Positions 1-5,122 of a DNA stretch of 5,122 nt are shown one piece after another. Below the pieces are notes generated by a model. The model made no database searches. It saw only the letters and a list, made by a program, of their open reading frames with translations, and was not told the DNA's origin. How positions within the stretch are numbered: position 1 is the first letter of the stretch; each line of letters opens with the position of its first letter. The stretch lies in the NCBI GenBank assembly GCA_009695395.1, contig SIBB01000275.1:1-5122 (forward strand). Direction: 5' to 3'. A program made the translations under genes and the position numbers. The stretch is from Pedosphaera sp. GTDB taxonomy: Bacteria; Verrucomicrobiota; Verrucomicrobiia; Limisphaerales; SXTU01.

Positions 1-443
<443 letters not shown>

Positions 444-509
444 TGCGATGTTCTAGTTAATGGTTTGACTCTGCTGCGATGTCCGACCGTTACCGACCGG
501 CCTAAATTC

Positions 510-585
<76 letters not shown>

Positions 586-630
586 GAAATCACTTTCACC
601 CGTTGGTCCCACATTTCCCCGTCAGGGGAG

Positions 631-679
631 AAAAAAACCATCGGCCCCGTTTGCCCCGCTGTCGAAACCCGGGCCGATG
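631..679 (-). terminator. Hairpin with T-run in the leader of tRNA-Thr/tuf (intrinsic terminator or attenuator)
   Basis: On the minus strand CATCGGCCC (679-671) pairs perfectly over 9 bp with GGGCCGATG (647-639). One G follows (638), then seven T residues (637-631). Inside the 23-base loop, GTTT and AAAC (668-665 and 652-649) can add four pairs. This is the form of a Rho-independent terminator on the minus strand; the plus strand has no T-run after the stem. No minus-strand gene ends here, since the DNA upstream on that strand lies antisense to fabH. The hairpin falls between a promoter-like pair and the tRNA, so it may be an attenuator, the end of a short RNA, or a block against antisense transcription. 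The structure is seen; the function is inferred. Confidence 0.6.
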
Positions 680-720
680 TGCTCTTAAAACTTCTGACGA
701 TTCTTGTGAACCGGGCGCAC

Positions 721-748
721 AAACTATGCCGCAGCGAAAAAGAGTCAA
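721..748 (-). promoter_or_regulatory. Candidate sigma-70 type promoter for tRNA-Thr/tuf
   Basis: On the minus strand TTGACT (748-743, five of six matches to TTGACA) is followed 16 bases later by TAGTTT (726-721, three of six to TATAAT). Transcription would begin near 714, about 130 bases before the tRNA, and would pass through the hairpin and T-run at 679-631. The -35 match is good and the -10 match is poor. No better pair was seen between the hairpin and the tRNA. Confidence 0.35.
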
Positions 749-928
749 CATTTTTTCTGGACACTTTTGTTCCGGACGCATGGTTGCAGCCGCGCTATGG
801 GTAAAAATCCTTCGATTCGCCAATTGAACTGGTCCGGGCGCTGCGCCGGCCTAAATTGGAATCGCACCGAAAACTGTCGAAACCTGAATTGCGCCATCCA
901 AGCCAACGCCTTCGGCCGGAATTGCCGA

Positions 929-957
929 TTGACTTTTGGTCGCTGGAAAATTGCAAT
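929..957 (+). promoter_or_regulatory. Candidate sigma-70 type promoter for fabH
   Basis: TTGACT (929-934, five of six matches) and TGCAAT (952-957, four of six) are separated by 17 bases, the preferred spacing. The expected start of transcription is about 963-965. That is only 7-9 bases before the fabH ATG at 972, so the message would be nearly leaderless, which fits the lack of a Shine-Dalgarno sequence there. Confidence 0.4.
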
Positions 958-971
958 CCTAGCACACAGCG

Positions 972-2009
972 ATGAGTTCACTACCCGCCCGCGACTTCAC
1001 CAATCCCCGTGCCAAGCACGGCTTTCAGGGGCGCACCTGCTCCGTCACCGGCGTCGGGGCCTACTTGCCCGAGCGCATCGTTACCAACGCAGACTTGGAG
1101 AAGTTCGTCGAGACGACGGACGAGTGGATCACCAGCCGCACGGGCATCAAGGCGCGCCGCTTCGCCGCGGACGATGAATTTTGCTCCGACCTCGCGGCCA
1201 AGGCCGCCGAGCGCGCGATGGCTCAGGCCGGGGTGTCTGCGGACCAGATTGATCTCATCATCGTCGCCACCATCACGCCGGACATGCCGTTCCCCTCCAC
1301 GGCGTGCCTCGTGCAGCACAAGATTGGGGCGAAGCGCGCCGCGGCGTTTGACCTCGAAGCGGCCTGCTCAGGCTTCATTTACGCGCTGGAGGTCGGGCAG
1401 CAGTTCATCATGTCGCGCACCAGCGAGTGCGTGCTGGTGATCGGCGCGGAGAAGCTCTCGTCCATCATTGACTGGAAGGACCGCACGACATGCGTGCTCT
1501 TCGGCGACGGGGCGGGCGCGGCGATTTTGCAGCATCGCCCCGACTCGCACGGCTTGCTCACCGCCTGCATGGGCGCGGACGGCGGGAAGGCCGGACTGCT
1601 CTCCCAACCGGGTGGCGGCTGCCGCTTTCCTGCCACGCACGAGAGCGTGGACCAGCGGTTGCATTTCCTAAAAATGGACGGCAAGGAGGTTTTCAAAAAC
1701 GCCGTCCACGCCATGTGCACCGCCGCGCGGGAGGCGCTGTCGCGCTGTGAACTCACGATCAGCCAGATCAAGTGCGTCATCCCCCACCAGGCCAACCAGC
1801 GCATCATTGACGCCGTGGCTGAGCGGTTGGAGGCGAAGCCAGAGCAGATGTTTGTGAACCTCGATAAGTATGGGAACACCTCTGCTGCCAGCGTGGCCAT
1901 CGCGCTGGATGAAGCCGTGAGCACGGGCAAGATTCAGCGCGGCGACCTGGTGCTGCTCGTGGTCTTCGGCGCGGGCCTGACGTGGGGCGCGGCGGTGATC
2001 GAGTGGTGA
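972..2009 (+). CDS. fabH: Beta-ketoacyl-[acyl-carrier-protein] synthase III (KAS III)
   Basis: FabH condenses an acyl-CoA, usually acetyl-CoA, with malonyl-ACP to start type II fatty acid synthesis in the cytoplasm. The 345-residue protein is complete. It has the family N-terminus GVGAYLPERIVTNADLE (27-43) and DEWITSRTGI (50-59). The nucleophile is Cys132 in EAACSGF. His272 in IPHQANQRIID and Asn302 in YGNTSAAS complete the triad, and the C-terminal signature FGAGLTWGA spans 332-340. The His-to-Asn spacing of 30 equals that of E. coli FabH. The protein is somewhat longer than the roughly 320 residues usual for the family because about 20 extra residues precede the conserved start of the fold. 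The ATG at 972 is the only reasonable start, since an in-frame stop (960-962) lies just upstream and no ATG or GTG follows before the conserved region. No plsX or fabD neighbour is seen, so it stands alone, divergent from tRNA-Thr/tuf and convergent with proS. The acyl-CoA preference cannot be read from the sequence. Confidence 0.96.
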   Translation: MSSLPARDFTNPRAKHGFQGRTCSVTGVGAYLPERIVTNADLEKFVETTDEWITSRTGIKARRFAADDEFCSDLAAKAAERAMAQAGVSADQIDLIIVATITPDMPFPSTACLVQHKIGAKRAAAFDLEAACSGFIYALEVGQQFIMSRTSECVLVIGAEKLSSIIDWKDRTTCVLFGDGAGAAILQHRPDSHGLLTACMGADGGKAGLLSQPGGGCRFPATHESVDQRLHFLKMDGKEVFKNAVHAMCTAAREALSRCELTISQIKCVIPHQANQRIIDAVAERLEAKPEQMFVNLDKYGNTSAASVAIALDEAVSTGKIQRGDLVLLVVFGAGLTWGAAVIEW

Positions 2010-2012
2010 CGC

Positions 2013-2036
2013 CCGCCGTCGGCTACGACTTGGCGG
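2013..2036. terminator. Hairpin over the convergent fabH and proS gene ends
   Basis: CCGCCGTCG (2013-2021) pairs with CGAC (2026-2029) and GGCGG (2032-2036), giving nine pairs with a two-base TT bulge and a GCTA loop. The proS stop codon (2023-2025 on the opposite strand) sits in the loop, and the fabH stop lies four bases before the stem. A hairpin placed here could end transcription from both sides. However, neither strand has a T-run after it, so Rho-independent activity is doubtful. Confidence 0.35.
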
Positions 2037-3741
2037 CAAGAAACGCGTGGATCTGGGCGAGGGCTTCCTCGGCTTTCACCAACTGCACGGCCCCGCCGCG
2101 CGGTTTGAGTTCCACTTCTCCGTTCGCCAGCGACTTCTCGCCAATGCTGACACGGAGAGGGAAGCCCACGAGGTCGGCGTCCTTGAACTTCACGCCCGGA
2201 CGGTCGTCGCGGTCGTCGAGGATGACTTCCACGCCAGCAGCGGTGAGTTCGGCGTAAATCTTTTCGGCGAGTTGCATCACGGCGGAGTCCTTCGCCACGG
2301 CGAGCGGGGTGACGCACACGGCGTAGGGGGCGACGGCCAGCGGCCAGACGATGCCGTCCTTGTCGTTGCACTGCTCAATGACGGCCTGCATCGTGCGGGT
2401 GACGCCGATGCCGTAGCAACCCATCACGCAGGGCTTGGATTTGCCGTCGGCATCGAGGAAGTAGGCGTGGAGCTTCTCGCTGTATTTGGTGCCCAGCTTG
2501 AAGACATGGCCGACCTCGATGGCACGCTGCATTTTCAGGGGCTTCGCGCATTTAGCACAGGGCTCCCCAGCGGTGACGGTGCGAAGGTCAAACCACTCGG
2601 TCACTTTGATGTCGCGATCGATCGAGACGCTGCGGAGATGGAAGCCATCCTCGTTCGCGCCGGTGGTCATGTCGTTCGCTCCGCGCAACCGTTCGTCGGC
2701 GAGTATCTTCACCGTGGCAGGGACGTTGAGGACCGCGCCGAGAGAACCGGGCTTCGCGCCGAGGGTGGCCGCGCATTCCTCCGGCGTCGCCGGACGGGCG
2801 GCGAGCGCGCCGGTGCGGGCGAGGAACTTGGTCTCGTTCAACTGGTCGTCTCCGCGAATCAGGATGAGGACCGGCTGGCTATCGGCGACATACACGAGCG
2901 TCTTGATCTGGCGGTTCGCCGGCACGCTGTAAGGCGCCTTACTCAAGGCCTCGATGGTGACAACGCCGGGAGTGGCGAACTTCTCACCGCCCCCGCCAAT
3001 TTCACGCGCCGCGGTCTTCGGAATTCCGCTGGTAGCTTTCTCGATGTTCGCCGCGTAGCCGCACGCCTCGCAGTAAACCACCTCGTTCTCGCCAGTCACC
3101 GCGGGCACCATGAACTCATGCGAGTAGTTGCCGCCGATGACGCCAGTGTCGGCCTCGACCGGGAAGTTGCGCAGGCCGCAGCGGTTAAAGATGCGCGTGT
3201 AGGCGTCATACATCCGCTGGTAGCTGGCCATCGCGCCCTCGTCGCTGGAATCGAAAGAATAGGCGTCCTTCATGATGAATTCCTTCGCGCGCATGAGGCC
3301 GAAGCGCGGGCGGATTTCGTCGCGGAACTTCACGCTGACTTGGTAGAAGTTCACCGGCATCTGCCGGTAGGAATTGAGTTCGCCCGCTGCCAGCGTGGTG
3401 ATGACCTCCTCGGCGGTGGGGCTGAGAATCCATTCCTTGTTCGAGCGGTCCTTCGCCTTGTAAAGCACATCGCTGGCGGTCTCGTAGCGGCCCGATTGCC
3501 GCCAGATGTCGGTGGGCTGGAGTGCGGGCATGAGCACTTCGATCGCCCCCGCGCGGTTCATTTCCTCGCGGATGAGATTCTCGATCTTGCGCAGCACGCG
3601 CAGGCCAAGCGGCAGGAACGTGTAGAGGCCGCCGGTGAGCTTGCGCACGAGGCCAGCGCGAAGGAGCAGCTTGTGCGAGAGGATTTCCGCGTCGGCCGGG
3701 GATTCCTTGAGGGTTGGGATGAAATACTGTGACCAGCGCAT
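2023..3741 (-). CDS. proS: Prolyl-tRNA synthetase, bacterial type with editing insertion domain
   Basis: ProRS charges tRNA-Pro with proline in the cytoplasm. The protein has 572 residues, the same length as the E. coli enzyme as I recall it. Class II motif 1 lies at about 52-85. The TXE loop is at 109-111 (SPTAEEV). Motif 2 is FRDEIRPRFG (139-148) with the following KEFIMKDAYSF, and motif 3 is GCYGIGVTR (441-449). An insertion domain that in this family hydrolyses Ala-tRNA-Pro runs from about 225 to 405. It keeps the conserved Lys305 (LNETK), the KPGSLG loop (330-335) and the GANEDGFH segment (361-368). The C-terminal anticodon-binding domain (about 470-572) includes ILDDRDDRPGVKFKDADL. Cysteine pairs CxxC at 224-227 and 395-398 flank the insertion and could hold a metal. 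The ATG at 3741 gives the family N-terminus MRWSQYFIPTLKESPADAE. Only a weak purine stretch (GAAAGAA) lies 10 bases upstream. The gene follows the FAH-family gene at 72 bp, with a hairpin between them. Confidence 0.98.
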   Translation of the reverse strand: MRWSQYFIPTLKESPADAEILSHKLLLRAGLVRKLTGGLYTFLPLGLRVLRKIENLIREEMNRAGAIEVLMPALQPTDIWRQSGRYETASDVLYKAKDRSNKEWILSPTAEEVITTLAAGELNSYRQMPVNFYQVSVKFRDEIRPRFGLMRAKEFIMKDAYSFDSSDEGAMASYQRMYDAYTRIFNRCGLRNFPVEADTGVIGGNYSHEFMVPAVTGENEVVYCEACGYAANIEKATSGIPKTAAREIGGGGEKFATPGVVTIEALSKAPYSVPANRQIKTLVYVADSQPVLILIRGDDQLNETKFLARTGALAARPATPEECAATLGAKPGSLGAVLNVPATVKILADERLRGANDMTTGANEDGFHLRSVSIDRDIKVTEWFDLRTVTAGEPCAKCAKPLKMQRAIEVGHVFKLGTKYSEKLHAYFLDADGKSKPCVMGCYGIGVTRTMQAVIEQCNDKDGIVWPLAVAPYAVCVTPLAVAKDSAVMQLAEKIYAELTAAGVEVILDDRDDRPGVKFKDADLVGFPLRVSIGEKSLANGEVELKPRGGAVQLVKAEEALAQIHAFLAAKS

Positions 3742-3751
3742 GGGAGTTGGG

Positions 3752-3766
3752 TTCTTTCAGAAAGAA
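3752..3766. promoter_or_regulatory. Palindrome just upstream of proS (possible operator or leader hairpin)
   Basis: TTCTTTCAGAAAGAA is a perfect inverted repeat with 7-base arms around one central base, 10 bp before the proS ATG. As DNA it could be a protein-binding site. As minus-strand RNA it could form a 6-bp hairpin with a 3-base loop that would pair up both the U-rich tail of the adjoining terminator and the weak purine ribosome site of proS. It shares two bases (3765-3766) with that terminator stem. The repeat is seen; any role is inferred, and low-complexity composition makes chance occurrence possible. Confidence 0.3.
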
Positions 3767-3796
3767 GGCCGCCGAGAATGAGTTCCCGACGGCCTT
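3765..3796 (-). terminator. Terminator-like hairpin between the FAH-family gene and proS
   Basis: On the minus strand AAGGCCGTCGGGAA (3796-3783) pairs with TTCTCGGCGGCCTT (3778-3765) over 14 consecutive pairs around a CTCA loop, followed by the T-rich CTTTCT. Two of the pairs are G-T on the minus strand and become A-C mismatches on the plus strand, so the fold is continuous only in minus-strand RNA. This fits an intrinsic terminator 17 bp after the FAH-family stop codon. The T-run is interrupted by C residues, so some read-through into proS is likely; no separate proS promoter was recognised in the 72-bp gap. Confidence 0.65.
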
Positions 3797-3813
3797 GAGA
3801 ATGGTCCGAAGGG

Positions 3814-4569
3814 CTACTTGACTGTGTTGACCAGCGGCGCGAGACCCTGAATGCGAACCTCGAGCCGGTCGCCGGACTCGATCGGGCCGACGCCGCTCGG
3901 GGTGCCGGTTAGAATGATGTCTCCGGGCAGCAGTGTCATGTTCGTCGAGACGAAGCTGACAATCTGGTAGCAGTTGAAAATGAGCTGGCTGGTGTTCGAG
4001 TTCTGCCGGAGCTGACCGTTTTGGAAGAGCTGGATGGTCAGGTCATGCGGGTCAATCTTCGTCTCCACATACGGCCCGAGCGGGGTGAAGGTGTCGAAGG
4101 ACTTGCACCGGGCCCATTGGCTTTCAGAGTTCTGGATGGTGCGATCGCTGATATCCTCGGCGGCGGTGTAGCCGAAGATGTATCGGGCGGCGGCGGCGGG
4201 GGTGACATTGCGCACGCGGCGACCGATGACGATGGCCAGTTCCGCCTCGAAATCGGTGCGATGATTCGGGAATGGGATTTCGACCTTTGCACCATCGGGA
4301 ATCAGAGATGTCGGTGCTTTAAGCCAGAAGAGCGGCTCTTTGGGAAGGGGCTTGCCAGACTCGCGCGCGTGATCAGCGTAATTCAACCCTACTGCGATAA
4401 CCTTTGAAGGCTGCACCGGGATAAGGGTCTTAATCCCCTTCACCGAGAGCGGCTTCTTGTCGAAGGAGGGCGACCCGAACACATCGCCGTGCAGGCGGAA
4501 GAGTTCCCCATCGACAACTTTGGCGTAGAAAATCTCGTCGCCCTTTTGGAATCGTCCGATCGCTGCCAT
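3814..4569 (-). CDS. Fumarylacetoacetate hydrolase (FAH) family protein
   Basis: The 251-residue protein belongs to the FAH superfamily of metal-dependent enzymes that act on acylpyruvates and related 2-oxo acids, including acylpyruvate hydrolases, oxaloacetate decarboxylases and diene-dioate isomerases. Family marks seen are KVIAVGLNYADHARE (56-70, His67), WLKAPTSLI (82-90, Lys84), DFEAELAIVIG (106-116), GYTAAEDISDRTIQ (133-146), KSFDTFTPLGP (156-166) and GDIILTGTPSGVG (216-228). Glu108, Glu110 and Asp139 match the usual divalent-metal ligands. The C-terminus GDRLEVRIQGLAPLVNTV is typical. I chose the ATG at 4569 because the frame stays open to 4806 but the added 79 residues do not resemble the family and overlap the end of the next gene. 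Ribosome-site support is weak (AGGG about 14 bases upstream). No signal peptide is seen, so it is probably cytoplasmic. The exact substrate cannot be told; the neighbours, proS and a ModA-like gene, give no pathway clue. Confidence 0.93.
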   Translation of the reverse strand: MAAIGRFQKGDEIFYAKVVDGELFRLHGDVFGSPSFDKKPLSVKGIKTLIPVQPSKVIAVGLNYADHARESGKPLPKEPLFWLKAPTSLIPDGAKVEIPFPNHRTDFEAELAIVIGRRVRNVTPAAAARYIFGYTAAEDISDRTIQNSESQWARCKSFDTFTPLGPYVETKIDPHDLTIQLFQNGQLRQNSNTSQLIFNCYQIVSFVSTNMTLLPGDIILTGTPSGVGPIESGDRLEVRIQGLAPLVNTVK

Positions 4570-4707
4570 AATGTATGGATGAACCCTAGCAAGCGTGAAG
4601 GGTGCCTCGCAAGTTGATTTTTCGGGCATTTTCGGGGATTCTGACAGGGAGAGGATGACTATAAGGAGAACAGGAAGGCAGGCTACGCTCGCCTCCAAGC
4701 GTCGGCA

Positions 4708-4732
4708 GTGGGCTCGACGGAGTCTCGCCCAC
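4708..4732 (-). terminator. GC-rich hairpin just after the ModA-like gene
   Basis: On the minus strand GTGGGC (4732-4727) pairs with GCCCAC (4713-4708). Inside, GAC and GTC (4724-4722 and 4718-4716) pair around a TCC loop, separated from the outer stem by facing GA dinucleotides that could form tandem G-A pairs. It starts four bases after the stop codon of the ModA-like gene. No T-run follows, so it could be a Rho-type 3' end, an RNA-stabilising structure or part of a dispersed repeat. A second, weaker pair of arms (ACGCT and AGCGT at 4685-4689 and 4698-4702) lies next to it. Confidence 0.4.
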
Positions 4733-4736
4733 CAGC

Positions 4737-5122
4737 TCACTTCTCCAGCAGATACTGCGGCACCTTGATGTCTTTGCTCTTGAGCGCCGGCTCGTTGCCG
4801 CGCCACTGGAAGCCGGCGGCCTCGAACTCGCCGCGATTCGCCTTCAGCAAATCCAGCAGCCGCCGCGCGAGCTGGCGGTTGGGCGAACGCTCACGGACGG
4901 CGAAGGGCTGAATCGCCTTCGCTCCCTCGTGCTTGATGGGGAAGAACTCGAGATGCTCGGCCTGCGGCGCGGCGTTCACGCGATAAACCACCGCCGCCTC
5001 CAACCCGCCCGCGCGCATCTGATTGATGAGGAAGTCCGCCGTGGGGACCTCAACGACGACGTTCTTGCGCACGGATTCGAGCAGGCCGGTTTGCTTGAGC
5101 ATCCCGCGCGTCATGAAGCCGA
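4737..5122 (-). CDS. Molybdate-type ABC transporter substrate-binding protein, C-terminal part (runs off the right edge)
   Basis: About 128 residues are visible before the stop at 4737-4739, and the frame stays open to the right edge, so the true start lies outside. The segment KNVVVEVPTADFLINQM, then RAGGLEAAVVYRVNA, fits the hinge and ligand-binding lobe of ModA-like periplasmic proteins. The later stretch PFAVRERSPNRQLARRLLDLL, followed by an AAGF-type helix end, matches the C-terminal lobe where the family usually ends with a YGF-like motif. About 20 residues extend beyond that point. Such proteins bind molybdate or tungstate, or in distant members other anions or organic ligands, and deliver them to an ABC permease. 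The N-terminal signal peptide and first lobe cannot be seen. An ATG at 5114 lies inside the fold and is not the likely start. No permease gene follows it; the next gene on this strand is the FAH-family enzyme 167 bp away. The family is fairly sure; the ligand is not. Confidence 0.75.
   Translation of the reverse strand, partial: GFMTRGMLKQTGLLESVRKNVVVEVPTADFLINQMRAGGLEAAVVYRVNAAPQAEHLEFFPIKHEGAKAIQPFAVRERSPNRQLARRLLDLLKANRGEFEAAGFQWRGNEPALKSKDIKVPQYLLEK

Larger units (their letters stand above)
586..971. other. Intergenic region between divergent tRNA-Thr/tuf and fabH units
   Basis: This 386-bp gap has no convincing protein gene. Several open frames cross it on both strands, but they overlap one another, start without ribosome sites and resemble no family I recognise. 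On the minus strand it holds a promoter-like pair (721-748), then a hairpin with a T-run (631-679) and a small hairpin at 616-629 (TCCCC arms, 4-nt loop), all upstream of the tRNA. On the plus strand, just before fabH, it holds a promoter-like pair (929-957). A GC-rich self-complementary stretch near 843-850 (CGGGCGCTGCGCCGG) has no T-run on either side and no assigned role. The stretch from about 760 to 925 otherwise shows nothing I can name. Confidence 0.6.

Noticed and set aside
745..981. A 78-codon minus-strand frame rich in Phe, Arg and Gln upstream of the tRNA/tuf promoter region
   Set aside because: It overlaps the fabH promoter region and start and has no ribosome site. The low-complexity FR/FQ pattern looks like chance in the non-coding gap.
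2047..3732. A 561-codon open frame on the plus strand across nearly all of proS
   Set aside because: It is exactly antisense to a fully conserved ProRS. Its translation has the biased composition of a mirror frame in GC-rich DNA and resembles no family.
4658..4663. TATAGT on the minus strand as a -10 box for the FAH-family gene
   Set aside because: It matches five of six -10 bases, but the sequence 17 bases upstream (GTAGCC) does not resemble a -35 box. It would also give an 85-base leader without supporting features, so it is too weak to list.
4570..4806. N-terminal extension of the FAH-family frame, including a hydrophobic stretch (LPVLLIVILSL)
   Set aside because: It would overlap the end of the ModA-like gene by 70 bp and is not family-like. 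The hydrophobic run is not preceded by a credible start for a signal peptide, so the start at 4569 is preferred.
5100..5114. ATG at 5114 as the start of the right-edge gene
   Set aside because: The frame remains open to the window end, and starting there would remove the first lobe of a two-lobed binding protein.

Overview
The window is an ordinary stretch of bacterial core chromosome with high GC content. It most likely comes from the Planctomycetes-Verrucomicrobia-Chlamydiae group, and Verrucomicrobiota is my best guess. The main clue is the EF-Tu protein: its switch I segment has the PVC-like form (ADITKGGTVRDENKTVTI) instead of the enterobacterial RGITI form, and its P-loop ends GKS. This placement is from memory of family sequences, not from a search. 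I see no mobile element, CRISPR array, phage gene or defence system.

Layout from left to right. The 5' end of the elongation factor Tu gene (tuf, minus strand) runs off the left edge. It is preceded on the same strand by a complete tRNA-Thr(GGU) gene with encoded CCA. A 386-bp gap (586-971) separates this minus-strand unit from the divergent fabH. The gap holds a candidate promoter for each direction and a terminator-like hairpin on the tRNA/tuf side. fabH (plus, 972-2009) encodes the complete beta-ketoacyl-ACP synthase III with its Cys-His-Asn triad. fabH converges on proS (minus, 2023-3741), a full-length bacterial prolyl-tRNA synthetase with an editing insertion domain. Their stop codons are 13 bp apart and a small hairpin covers both gene ends.

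Upstream of proS on the minus strand lies a fumarylacetoacetate hydrolase (FAH)-family enzyme (3814-4569). A 14-bp hairpin that looks like a terminator sits between it and proS. At the right edge is the C-terminal part of a molybdate-type periplasmic substrate-binding protein (minus, 4737 to beyond 5122). It is followed by a GC-rich hairpin in a 167-bp gap.

Three of the genes serve translation: tRNA-Thr and tuf as one apparent unit, and proS separately. fabH starts fatty acid synthesis. The FAH-family and ModA-like genes have no visible functional link to these or to each other. The points most worth a second look are regulatory: the hairpin with U-tract inside the tRNA-Thr/tuf leader, the very short predicted fabH leader, and the hairpin plus palindrome just before proS.
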